Shown piece by piece: positions 1 through 8,990 of a stretch of DNA of 64,000 nucleotides; position 1 is the first letter of the stretch; each line of letters begins with the position of its first letter. The notes beneath the pieces were generated by a model that saw nothing but the letters and a program-made list of their open reading frames with translations, ran no database searches and was not told the DNA's origin. The position numbers and the translations under genes are program-made. Origin of the DNA: Rhyacophila brunnea (lineage: Eukaryota; Arthropoda; Insecta; Trichoptera; Rhyacophilidae); assembly GCA_022495005.1 (NCBI GenBank), contig JAGYXB010000606.1, positions 372,001-436,000 of the forward strand, written 5' to 3'.

Positions 1-44
1 GATATGCACGGCCGCTTTCTATGACGCTTTAAACGTGTCTGAAA

Positions 45-518
45 GAATTGATTTTAAGTGCTCATTCCGTCCCGAGACGGAGCCGCACGGGACTGATGCT
101 GCAACCATGCACCGTAGTGCTTAAAGAAGAAAGTTAAGAAAGAAAATCTTTCTGTTTTTTGGACTGGCTCTGCTGTCCGCTGACGTTAAGCGCTTTGTGT
201 ACCCGCATACTAAGTGTTACGAATTGAAAAAGTCTATAGAGGAGTCGGGACTATCCCGCTCTCCATACGACGCTGCAAATTTCTCGAATGCCACAAAGTT
301 GGCCTCGGTTGCTATCACATCTCCATGACCAATTGGGCCCGTGTGAGGACGGACCCTGGCAAACAGCTCCGCTCGTTCGAGTTCCATAAGCGGGCAATCC
401 CAGAGGATGTGTTCAACATCTTGCTGGTCATGCCCGCAGGTACAACCCGGTCCATCTACTATCAAGCCAAACTCGTGGAGTCTGGCGGCAAAGTTGCCAT
501 GGCCGGTGAGGAACAGAA
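45..518 (-). pseudogene. R1-like non-LTR retrotransposon 3' end (ORF tail and 3' UTR)
   Basis: Read on the minus strand, 518 to 217 encodes the C-terminal tail of a non-LTR retrotransposon polyprotein. It begins near TGHGNFAARLHEFGL, followed by a C-x-C-x4-H-x7-H-x4-C knuckle (residues CTCGHDQQDVEHILWDCP) and a short acidic/basic end before the stop. This TGHG...CxC...H...CP layout is the usual tail of R1/Jockey-type second ORFs, after the reverse transcriptase. Positions 216 to about 45 would then be 3' UTR. The upstream polymerase is absent: at about 519 the frame runs into an unrelated dispersed repeat, so this is a broken copy. Clade (R1 versus another I-group clade) is inferred only from the motif. 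Confidence 0.65.
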
Positions 519-656
519 CATTAAATGGACGCATGTTGGATTTATATGACAAATTATATTTCGGTCGGCATGCGTCATTTGCACCAGCGACCCGCAATAC
601 GCGCATCGCCTAGCCATGATCTTTTTAGACCATGCCTCAACTGAGGTATAGCCTTA
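519..656 (-). repeat. Dispersed repeat family R, partial copy 1
   Basis: The segment (GGACGCATGTTGGATTT, then AAATTATATTTCGGTCGGC, ending GAGGTATAGCCTTAA) recurs at 61856-62144 in the same orientation and at 21069-21316 inverted. In this copy it abuts the broken LINE tail, so one of the two inserted into or deleted up to the other. No coding potential is seen. Confidence 0.7.
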
Positions 657-2084
657 ACTACGAGCGCCATACGTACACGCAGTTATTCACGGTGTATAAT
701 TCGTAGCTTCGAAGCGAAATGTATTTGCATGCAGGCGATTACAATAGTTAGAACGTTGAACAAACAATAAATTATTATATACCGAATGATAGGTATAAAA
801 GTAGAGACTTTAAATGGTAATTAATATAAGAATTAGCACAAACAACGACTAATTTTAAATAATTATTATATTATAGCTACTGCGCTTGTTTGTTCAACAA
901 GCGGTTCGCATCGGTTTATATGAATTACACCACTAACCTCGCCGCATACATTTATGGTGTCGAAAGCGTCCAGTTTTCACAGCATAATGATTTTTACCAT
1001 ACAATACTCACACATGGGAATCGCGATATTAACCCCAATGACAAAAGGGGTAAAGATGAAATACTAGGTTATCAGACAAACGGCTGATAAGGGCGAATAA
1101 CAAAAGCGATTATCTGAGAAGTTATCGTTGCGAAACAATAATAGTAATTTTCTTTTTATCGCAATGGTAATATTTGGGCGGATACCCGATAAATGAGCAC
1201 TAAATCTTATTCAAAATGACAACCCTATCTTAAGTCTTTGGAAAACTTTCCGTATCTACCTCTGTGCTAGTTATGTGCGCCTAATAAAGCATGCCATTGC
1301 ACTAATGATAATGTGATCAATATTCATCAATATGATAATTAAAGTTATATTCTACTATTATCTTAGTCACAGTATCTTCGAATTTTTAAAAACAGAATTT
1401 GTTCCATTTTTAAAACTTAATATTTTTCCCGGGTTATATACCTATAATAAGTAAAAATGTTTCATATAATTTCATAGGTGCCGATAAAACCGTTTTGATT
1501 TAAAAACCAAATGGCTGTAGTTCACAAACGTGCCAAACACTTTCCTCTATATTATCTGAAATCCGACAACGTATTATTATTCTGTGAACAATAACAACGT
1601 GTTTGTTAAATATAATAATAATACATTATAATAGTGCTAGAATTGTTTTAGGGATCTGGTATAAACAAGTTTTGCTCAAAAGCTCTGTTTCTGTATTTAT
1701 TTGTATAATCTCTAAAAATATCGAGTGTTTTTGGTTTCCATGTGAAATCATTAAGGAAATATTAACCATGTGGTGTAGAAATTCCATCATAAATCATCTA
1801 GTGTTCGAATTTATAACTAAGGTCATCACAGTATAAAAAGTATTGAATGATATGGCAAATGTTAGCATGTAGCGCCCTCACTCAGCGGACAACTAATACT
1901 GGTGGATCTATATCATTGATTATTGTTAATCAATTGGTGGCTTTGATATATATATATATATATTTAAACACTTAAGGGATATCATTTGACGATAAATAGT
2001 TTAGTGATATCACTTAAATATGTTATATAATCGAACATGCACGAAGACTGCTGAGCGATGATAGATCTTGGAGGCTAACTAGGA
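657..2084. other. AT-rich stretch without recognisable gene
   Basis: No convincing coding frame, RNA gene or repeat pairing was seen. The longest open frames (890-1087 and 1603-1836, plus) have no recognisable domain and AT-driven composition. A pure (AT)n microsatellite lies at 1946-1963. Confidence 0.5.
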
Positions 2085-2578
2085 AATAATTACAAGATAA
2101 AAATAACTATTATATACCACGTTTTTAAATTTTCTGTTGAATCATATAAACTTGACAATTCTATGTTTTAATAATTTAGGACAAATAAGGCAATTATCAA
2201 CAAATCTTTTTTTTACTATTATGCAACAAACAAACAAATATAGAATACTAAAATGTCATTTTGATACGTAACGCACGTATATATTAATAATTTAGTTGCT
2301 AGGACCACCCCCTCAGCAAACAATAATAGTAGATTGGATTACAAATTTCTTCCGAAATAACTTTTCATACAAAACAGAATTAACTGAAAATGAATTCAAT
2401 TCTACTTAAAGACGGCTAAAAGTATTAAAAGAATACATTGGCATCGTGTTCTGATATATTTTAAAAGTTTCAAATGTCTAGCTAGTCGGGAAGTTAGTTA
2501 AAAATCGATTACAAGATTTGTACTGGATAAACAACCACCGGACAAACAAGAATACGAGCTACGAAAAACGTAGTAAAA
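2085..2578 (+). repeat. Dispersed repeat family D, copy 1
   Basis: About 490 bp that recurs at 13871-14320 (inverted), 33042-33368, 41379-41850 (inverted), 46181-46662, 49730-50075 and 55053-55525. Landmarks in order are ATTACAAGATAAAAATAAC, an ACGTTTTTAAATTTT block, GTAACGCACGTATATATTAA, a short hairpin around GTTGCTAGG...CTAGCAAC (damaged in this copy), GAATTCAATTCTACTTAAAG, TCTAGCTAGTCGGGAAGTTA, and a terminal ACGAAAAACGTAG. Inner ends are weakly inverted (TACAACGTTTTT at one end, AAAAACGTTGTA at the other in better copies), which suggests a non-autonomous TIR element. No protein is encoded. Confidence 0.8.
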
Positions 2579-2734
2579 AAGATTGAATTTATATATTATT
2601 ATTTATATCATAATGTATACGAAAAGACGATCAGAAGACTGAAGGCTTATTAAATGTGCCTGTATCTGAGTCTTCTTCTTTCTTGTTCCCTTATGGCTGA
2701 CCACATTGAAATTCTTTTTAAGAAACTAAGATTT

Positions 2735-2870
2735 TCAACCCTTCTCGATCATCTGCTTCTTCCATAGCAGAGTGAAGGGTGCTCCCAGTAGTCAGCTTCT
2801 TCACTTGGTCGCTCCAGCGCCCCGACGCTCTTCCTCTGCTTCGCCCTACCTGGAGGCTACCCAAAACTTA
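2735..2870 (-). pseudogene. LINE reverse-transcriptase C-terminal fragment
   Basis: On the minus strand 2870-2735 reads in one frame as a basic stretch (GRSRGRASGRWSDQVKKL) followed by TTGSTLHSAMEEADDREGLK. This is the familiar C-terminal tail of insect RTE/Jockey-like reverse-transcriptase proteins (GRPxxRWxDxVxK ... A.DR..WK). Only about 45 codons are left, with no catalytic domain. Confidence 0.6.
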
Positions 2871-2929
2871 TGTAGAATAAGATTGTTAAACATTACCAAT
2901 GAGGAGGTTTTAAGACGAGCTAGTATATT

Positions 2930-3022
2930 ATAACCAACGGAGTTAAAGAGTGTTAGCGCTGGATCGTCGAGGATGAAGGAAGACATAACCCGCCGAGGGT
3001 TGTAGTGATGATGGTGATGAAA
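2930..3022 (+). pseudogene. RTE-like LINE 3' terminus ending in TGATGA-type tail
   Basis: A short degenerate C-terminus (ERVALDRRG.. then CSDDGDE in one frame) is followed by TGATGATGGTGATGA. The triplet TGA/ATG tail matches the better preserved RTE-like 3' end at 56560-56576. It faces the LINE fragment at 2735-2870 on the opposite strand. Too short to name further. Confidence 0.45.
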
Positions 3023-3410
3023 TTATGCATATTTCATTTTAATATTATTATAACTCGAAAAGTAGATGTATAATATACTTTCTTTTTGTACTTTTTTATC
3101 CATGACAGGTAGGAAAAATGGACAATATTACTACCTAGCTATTAGGTATTCAACAAAATTTGCAAACAGTACTTTTGTAAAACATTGTATGAATAATGGT
3201 CACATTATAATAATTATGTTTCATAACCATCTCCAATATAAGTGAATAAGCCCAAAAATAATATAATCAAATACATTTCACAAATTTTAATATTAATTTA
3301 TTGTCAAGAGGTTCCAGTTCTGGGTTCTCAAAATTTGTTATCAAGAGTTCCGTTTTCAAAATAATTAAAGAACTTCTCAAAGTTCCGTGGTTTTGATAGA
3401 ATACAACTAG
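3023..3410. other. AT-rich spacer
   Basis: Nothing recognisable; low-complexity AT-rich sequence with no frame longer than chance and no repeat partner noticed in the window. Confidence 0.5.
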
Positions 3411-3417
3411 TTATCGT

Positions 3418-3621
3418 CTGCGCCGACATGAACCACTGAACACAGTGTCCGACCTCCCACTCGCCTGTCGACCCTTCGGCCATAGAAAATTTAAAAGCCA
3501 GTCGGCGCAGTATGATCCTGTGGAGGATATACGGTTAAATGCATTCGCTAGACGGCATAATGGGCGGGCAAACACCGGACAAACGCGCAATTCTTCCACT
3601 TGTTACTTAGGGCCATAGCAT
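3418..3621 (+). other. GC-richer open segment, unrecognised coding relic
   Basis: A plus-strand frame stays open for about 68 codons (beginning RLRRHEPLNTVSDLPL, later QYDPVEDIRLNAFARRH) and then meets a stop. It is clearly GC-richer than its flanks and lacks a start codon, so it may be an internal fragment of a transposon protein. A minus-strand frame of 62 codons (3411-3599) overlaps it. I do not recognise either product. Confidence 0.3.
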
Positions 3622-3777
3622 TCAATATTTTATAGAAACCTTCTCCCCAGCAAACTATTTCAAATTTTATAGTGTTCATCTTGAAATATAACTATAACTG
3701 TAACTAATTAATATCTCGGTTTCTAAGCCACTTAGTATGACAATTTTGTTATGTAAATATACATTTACATGAACCAG

Positions 3778-4084
3778 TGGGTCTATTCTATGCTTATCGA
3801 CCGCTAAAGTGATAAAGTGAAAAATATTATCAAACTTAGGGTAGGTTTGTATCAAAATATTAGCACTTATTGTAACAATTACACGTAGCCGGTTTTTATT
3901 GTTGCAATAAGTGCTAAATTTTAACAGCACCTATCTTGCTGCTGTTAAAATATCCTACTTATTGCAACAATAAAAACCGGCTTCGTGTAATTGTTACAAT
4001 AAGTGCTAATATTTTGATACAAACCTACCCTAAGTTTGATACTATTTATCAATTTAGTGTTCGATAAGTATAGAATAGACCCAA
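3778..4084. repeat. Large foldback (palindromic) element
   Basis: Left arm 3778 to about 3922 and right arm about 3936 to 4084 are inverted copies of each other. TGGGTCTATTCTATGCTTAT pairs with ATAAGTATAGAATAGACCCA, and TTAGGGTAGGTTTGTATCAA pairs with its complement on the other side, as do CACTTATTGTAACAATTACA and AACCGG. The centre is itself palindromic (TTTAACAGCA / TGCTGCTGTTAAA). About 145 bp arms with few mismatches make a long hairpin typical of foldback MITEs. An 84-codon minus-strand frame across it is an artefact of this structure. Confidence 0.85.
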
Positions 4085-4440
4085 TGAACCAGATAAGACA
4101 AATAGATAATTTTTAAATGCATTCTCCATTTATTTATTAGCAAAATGATATTTTACTAGTGTACCTGTACACGATTTTGATAATATTCATCAATGTTTTA
4201 TTTTGAAAAATATACATTTAATAATAAACTACATACATATTACATACATACATACGTTGTCATCCCAAGATACCTGACTAAACACTAAAAGAAGAAGAAT
4301 GTTGTCGGAGTTGAGTTTTCAAATATTTTACTGTGACCTCATCCGTGATATAATTTGATTGTCATGGCAAATGACCCAGTTAAATGTACCCTTTAATTTG
4401 TTCGGATTCGATTGTGAAAATTTCAACAGAAACCGTAGCA
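4085..4440. other. AT-rich spacer upstream of the small ORF at 4469
   Basis: Contains a TACATACATACATAC short repeat near 4230-4255. A GATATAATTTG element at about 4349 could act as a TATA-like box for the ORF starting at 4469, but this is weak. Otherwise nothing seen. Confidence 0.4.
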
Positions 4441-4468
4441 AATGTTTGATCATTCAAAGGTCTAAAAC

Positions 4469-4678
4469 ATGTACATTATAACGGTTATTGTTGGAATTAT
4501 TATGGCCGCATTCTGCGCAAACAAAGAAGTTAAATATAGTATTGAATTTTCTATGAAACATTGTAGATTCGTAGAAATTGGTACCAGGGTAGCAGCTTTG
4601 GTTTCGCATCACGTACGAAGACTATGGAGCAGAATATGTACATGCTCCCGTAGCGAGACACCTGTTCACTATGATTGA
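4469..4678 (+). CDS. Candidate small secreted peptide, 69 aa, unknown function
   Basis: The frame starts with ATG after AAAAC. Its first about 16 residues (MYIITVIVGIIMAAFC) are a hydrophobic signal-peptide-like segment with small residues before a plausible cleavage site. A 50-residue, basic, cysteine-containing remainder follows (Cys near residues 16, 32, 57 and 59, with CTC at 57-59) with a dibasic RR near 49-50. The stop is followed within a few bases by overlapping AATAAATAAA, a polyadenylation signal. No relative is recognised. It could be a chance ORF: 69 codons is near background for this window, and no intron or promoter supports it. Uncertain. Confidence 0.3.
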   Translation: MYIITVIVGIIMAAFCANKEVKYSIEFSMKHCRFVEIGTRVAALVSHHVRRLWSRICTCSRSETPVHYD

Positions 4679-4985
4679 ATAAATAAACATTAAGTCCTCA
4701 CAGTTTTATACAGCACTTCATATTTTTATGTTAACCTGATACTTTCTATCGACGCTGAAGTACAGTAGATCGTATAAATATGCACTTCTCAAATCTGTAT
4801 CCACCATGGAACCTTCGCCAATTATAAAATTTACGCCTCACACTAAAGGTCGGTACTCATTTAAAATGAGTTTTTAAAATTCACAAATTTATATATTTTG
4901 CGTTATATTTGCGTTATATATTATATAAAATGCAATTACTTGTAATAAAGGTTTTTCGGTTCTATCCTCGATACAATGGCAAAAA

Positions 4986-5355
4986 CATTTTGAAAATAGC
5001 CGATATACTGGATTATTTGTTAGTTTGGGTTAGTTTAGGTTAAGTTATGTTAGGTTAATCGCCCACGGTGGCCGCGCGGCTCAAGCGTTGGACAATAACG
5101 CCGTGAGTCCCAGGTTCGAATCCTGGGTCTGGCAAGTATACATATTGTTTTTCAATTTGTGTATGTCAGGGTATGGACCTAATAAGTTGAGCAAGTGACT
5201 GACATCCATTTCTCGTAAAAACAAAATCTGTCAATACAAACCTCTACTCTGTGGAGACCCATATGATCTTATTAGGATCGGACATGGTCGATAGAAGTTA
5301 GGTTAGGTTAGGTTATCCTAACACATAATCCAGTATATCGGCTATTTTCAAAATG
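4986..5355. mobile_element. TTAGG-centred MITE interrupted by SINE1 copy 1
   Basis: Outer ends are inverted repeats of about 38 bp: CATTTTGAAAATAGCCGATA and TACTGGATTATTTGTTAG on the left, and CTAACACATAATCCAGTATA then TCGGCTATTTTCAAAATG on the right, with one or two mismatches. Inside each end are degenerate TTAGG runs (GTTAGGTTAAT on the left, GTTAGGTTAGGTTAGGTTA on the right). A SINE1 sits between them. Related single-arm sequences with CCTAACCTAA next to AATAATCCAGTATA occur at 8870-8985 and 34995-35110. Confidence 0.75.
5062..5290 (+). repeat. SINE1 copy 1 (tRNA-derived SINE)
   Basis: A tRNA-like head has an imperfect pol III A box (TGGCCGCGCGG) and a perfect B box (GGTTCGAATCC, about 5113-5123). 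The body is about 150 bp with GGCAAGTATACATATTG, TTGAGCAAGTGACTGACATC and TCTGTGGAGACCCATATGAT, ending in the palindromic TTATTAGGATCGGACATGG. The same sequence is found at 26609-26836, 30317-30546 (minus), 41038-41272 (minus) and 54634-54755. It is inserted in the centre of the TTAGG MITE. Confidence 0.85.
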
Positions 5356-5395
5356 TGTTCGGGATAATCGACTAGTACCGGATTTTCATATCTAC

Positions 5396-6660
5396 TATAA
5401 AGGTATTTATGTCACGATTTTCTATTACGTTTTTTTTAACCGGCCCAAAAAGCTTATTTACCTATTTCTCGAATACAAACTGACTCAAAATTTGGTGCCA
5501 ATGCGATAGTATTACATTCTATTAAATTTTGGGGCGGTTCAGTATTCTAAACACGTCTTTTCAATATAAATTTTCTTAAAAAAATATATTTTTTGTTTTT
5601 GATTCTATTGATTAACCTTATATATTCCTCTTGAACGGTTTCCAGATAAAAATGTAACATCAGTTAATATTCGTCAGTATTACATGACTAATGATCGTGA
5701 CCCGGATGATTTGGTTGTCGAATAGTCAATGAAAGGGTTACCCTCACTTCTCTCGCCATTCTACAGCACGCAAGACCTGTGGAACTCATGAATTGGTGCA
5801 ATCATCACAGGCATCCAATGTTTTCTTTAATATTCTGACCTGGAATATCTAAAAGACAGGACAGTACGGACGACACAAACGGACACTAATGCTACGCACG
5901 CATTCGATAACCACTTGTGGACGCGACAAATCGCAATGTGTGTTTATCGCTATACTCAAATTTCGAAGTGTCAGGGAATGGGTACCTGGAAAAGTACGGG
6001 GAATCGTAGGGTAAATGTTTTTTGTTAAGATAAATTATTATTGATATTTTACTCCCCATACCATTTGTATGTGGGCGAGTCTGAATTTTGCGATAATGGA
6101 TAACAATATAATGACAACCAACTGCTACATATTATATAATATGTAATATTATATTATACTCGTACTATTTGTACCACAAATTATCTATATAATATGTTAT
6201 TGTAATTTTATGTATTGTTATATTCTCGTTCACCTAAGTACTTGTCGTATTGTCGTTTGCGTATTTACATAATGCCTAAAATGAACAGAAAATCAGAACA
6301 ATGCAAGATTTATAATTCAATATAGATGCAAACAATATCTCCATATCAGGCTTTGAACATGAAAAGGGGATGTCATTTTTATTCATTCTTTTTCCGAGTT
6401 AATCTTTACTTGTTGTGAGTACAGTTAACCTAAATAAAATATGCTTCACCCCATTAATAATTTTATTTATCATCGAAAAATATAATAAAAACATCACACT
6501 TATTAAATTTAACTCTAATATTATATATTAACATTGTTAATTAAAAGGGTACACGAGTGAGCACAAAAAAGTTTTCGAGACACTCATTGTGCAACATCTT
6601 TCGAAAGATAGATACGTTTATCTGAATAAAATATAATTTAATATTATGTTCAACGTAGGT
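5396..6660. other. AT-rich stretch, no gene recognised
   Basis: No open frame of interest and no RNA gene. Contains short AT palindromes (about 6130-6160, TATATTATATAATATG type). Nothing else supported. Confidence 0.5.
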
Positions 6661-6678
6661 ACATAATTTAAAAAAAAA

Positions 6679-6760
6679 TACGTCACGCAGCAGGATTCGA
6701 ACCTGTGCCCCCCGGTGTCTTATCTACTAATCCCAACGTGTTTTATCTACTTTCGACGAA
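6679..6760 (-). repeat. tRNA-like fragment (minus strand)
   Basis: Minus-strand sequence contains a perfect B box (AGGTTCGAATCCTGCTG, about 6690-6706), preceded by a tRNA-like arm. The acceptor and A-box half are degenerate (GTTGGGATTAGTAGATAAGA), so this is probably a SINE or tRNA pseudogene related to the SINE3 group below rather than a functional tRNA. Confidence 0.4.
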
Positions 6761-7245
6761 GAATACTTACTCTCTAAAGCGCTTTCTAAATTATGTTACT
6801 TTTAGGCAATCGTATTTTATGTTTTTTAAATCAAACTATTAAAATTACCTTAATTATTAAACGGTTTCAGGATCCAATTTTTTGTTATAGCGTACTTGCA
6901 CGTACTCATAAGTTTATAAACATCTTTTTTTATTCAACATACAATTCACGGGATTTAAGAAGCATTTTTTATTGAACATACCTAGATATTATTTTGAAAA
7001 CACTTCTGGGAAATATATATCTAACCACTAAAAAAATCTTTTTAAAGCGTTGATTACGTTAATTTATACAATTTTAAGAAATCATTTTATAATTCGACAC
7101 ATACACATCAAAAATTTGCGTCGATAAATCGAAGAAATAAAAGCGGTAATCATCTCATTTTTATGCTTATTATATTGTAAAAATATTTAACTATGTATAC
7201 ACTATTTTGTTTTTTTTATTCACTTCGAAACTATATCGTTAAAAC

Positions 7246-7614
7246 CAGAGCATTGGAGCAGACCCTTTTTTGAGTTGCTCCGCTCCAGGGTCTGCTCCGC
7301 TCCGGGTTAAAAGTTTAAATAAGTATATATGTATACAAATTCTATTAAATAAAATCTCCGTCAACAAATCGTCTTTAAACATCTGCCTCTTCTGTCAAAA
7401 AAGTGAGGTAATTTATCACTTGGCAGTATTTTAAATAATTCCAGTGTTGTATAATGTCAAATATAATATTTTAATCGGATTATAGGACGAAAATTTAATA
7501 ATAAAAATACATCCGGAGCAGTGGGGCACTACAAATTTTCGGTGCTCCGGCTCCGCTCCTACTCCGGGTAAAACCCCATTGCTCCACTGCTCCGTGCTCG
7601 GCTCCAACGCTCAG
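7246..7614. mobile_element. hAT-like element rich in GCTCCG words, copy 1
   Basis: Left end CAGAGCATTGGAGCAGACC and right end GCTCCAACGCTCAG are inverted. Sub-terminal regions are full of GCTCCGCTCC/GGAGC repeats on both sides (7260-7310, 7511-7605). Flanks GTTAAAAC (7238-7245) and GTTAACAA (from 7614) resemble a decayed 8-bp target duplication as made by hAT elements. The interior (TCGTCTTTAAACATCTGCCT, AAGTGAGGTAATTTATC) is shared with 47305-47567. No transposase remains. Confidence 0.7.
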
Positions 7615-7983
7615 TTAACAACTTACAACATCAATTATTGGGTATTAAATATGCCGGCACTATTTCACTATCTTACAATTAAAATATTACTCCGCGATAC
7701 GTCTATCCAATCGTGTGTCATATTCATCTGTCATGCGAGGCCTCGCTAAGTGGCATTATGCTGATTCTGCAACATACATTTTCACGCGCTAGATCGTAAT
7801 TTTAAATACAAAATTATTAGATTATGAATGAAAAACTTTATTCTTGTCTTTCTAAAACAAATCATTACGATGAATATCAATACCAGCAAGAAAATAGTAA
7901 TTTAAAACCATAGTACTAGACGACATTTTAGATTTAAGTTTTAATATAATCCAGTGTATTTTTACAGCCCGTATATTTGCATT

Positions 7984-8112
7984 TCAACCTGGGTGCCTAT
8001 TCCTCAAGACGTCTGGATTACGGCGTTCCAGGAGACTACTAAACACAATCCATAGATATGCAATAAGACTAGCGAGCGGCTGAGATTCTTGAAGGGGTCG
8101 TGATGACGTGTC
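7984..8112 (-). pseudogene. LINE 3' fragment (same family as 37850-38120)
   Basis: The sequence (GGATTACGGCGTTCCAGGAG, ACTACTAAACACAATCCATA, CTGAGATTCTTGAAGGGGTC) parallels the plus-strand tail at 37940-38070 and 63020-63150 (GGATTCCGGCATCCTGGAAG, GCCGCTAAATACTATC). On the minus strand it would encode nothing intact. It directly precedes the tRNA-cassette MITE at 8179. Confidence 0.45.
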
Positions 8113-8178
8113 CATACGCTTTAACTGAGGAGCAGAAATGATAAAAAAATCGGTGTGTGTACTTATGTACAAGCGTTA

Positions 8179-8663
8179 GAAGTTGTACTTCTTTGGCGTA
8201 ACAAAACAATAACAAAACTTGTGATAACCTAGATTCTTCGACTAGCTCTTAATTATCTTATTAAATTACACACGTAAGAAAATGGGCCGTTTATTGAAGC
8301 GCCGTTGGTTTATTTTTATACACTTTAACTTATATTACTAAATTATATAATGGTTTCTCGTTGTTTTTATTTTTAAAGTACCAAATGTCACTCTGACGTT
8401 TAATAGTTTGTTTACGTAAGGAATTGCAAATGGCCGACAATAATAAATTCGCTTACCAGGCAACCGAACAATTTTAAACTATAATATGATACTGTATAAT
8501 CGTCACGATTGCACTGTGGCGTAAAGGTAGTGCGTTCGGCTGATAACCAAACAATCGTTGGTTCGAATCCAATCTGTGAAAAAATAAATTATGTGTTACA
8601 TGTCACACGCCAAAAATACACTCTGATCTGATTTTCCAAACGCGCTTAAAGAAGAATAACTTC
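8179..8663. mobile_element. tRNA-cassette MITE, copy 1
   Basis: Bounded by inverted GAAGTTGTACTTCTTTGGCG (8179) and a degenerate AAAGAAGAATAACTTC (ends 8663). Copies at 19670-20179 and 44882-45309 share the TIR and the body: AACAAAACTTGTGATAACCT, ATTACTAAATTATATAATGG, AATGGCCGACAATAATAAAT. Between body and right end lies a tRNA-like module (8512-8578). An extra conserved tract outside the left TIR (ATCGGTGTGTGT) suggests that the element may extend further. Confidence 0.8.
8512..8578 (+). repeat. tRNA-Ile-like pol III cassette inside the MITE
   Basis: Sequence TGGCGTAAAGG fits the A box consensus, GGTTCGAATCC is a perfect B box, and CTGATAACC sits where an anticodon loop would be (GAT, isoleucine). 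The acceptor stem does not pair well, so it is a tRNA-derived promoter module rather than a working tRNA gene. The same cassette is present in the copy at 19786-19848 (minus) with 80-90% similar sequence by eye, but absent from the third copy. Confidence 0.65.
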
Positions 8664-8867
8664 AAAGATAAGAAGACGTTTGCATCGATGGATTCAGGAC
8701 TAATGGACAACCTTACTCTTTTGGCAAATTGGTGTATAATGATTTGATTCTGGCTAATGAGGTTTTTAATGAATAATTTATTGATGTCAGGAATTGTACG
8801 ATGGTATGACAACTCAAACTCTGACAAACAATAATAGCTGGTACAAGTCGGTTTACTTACAGAAAAC

Positions 8868-8990
8868 CTAATTTTCATAGCCGATTTTGGCAAAATCCAT
8901 GAATTCATAACTTAACCTAACCTAATCTAACAAATAATCCAGTATACCAGCTATATTCAAAAATTGTTTGTCGCTGGCTTCTTGTAAACC
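8868..8990. repeat. Single arm of TTAGG MITE with CCTAACCTAA run
   Basis: ATTTTCATAGCCGATTTTGG, CTTAACCTAACCTAATCTAA and AATAATCCAGTATACCAGC reproduce in order the sequence at 34995-35110. The second half corresponds to one arm of the MITE at 4986-5355. Confidence 0.65.

Noticed and set aside
5062..5290. Functional tRNA gene at the SINE1 heads
   Set aside because: The B box is perfect but the head is followed by a conserved 150 bp body repeated five times, which defines a SINE.
8512..8578. Functional tRNA-Ile gene
   Set aside because: Boxes A and B fit, but the acceptor stem does not pair and the module recurs within a MITE.
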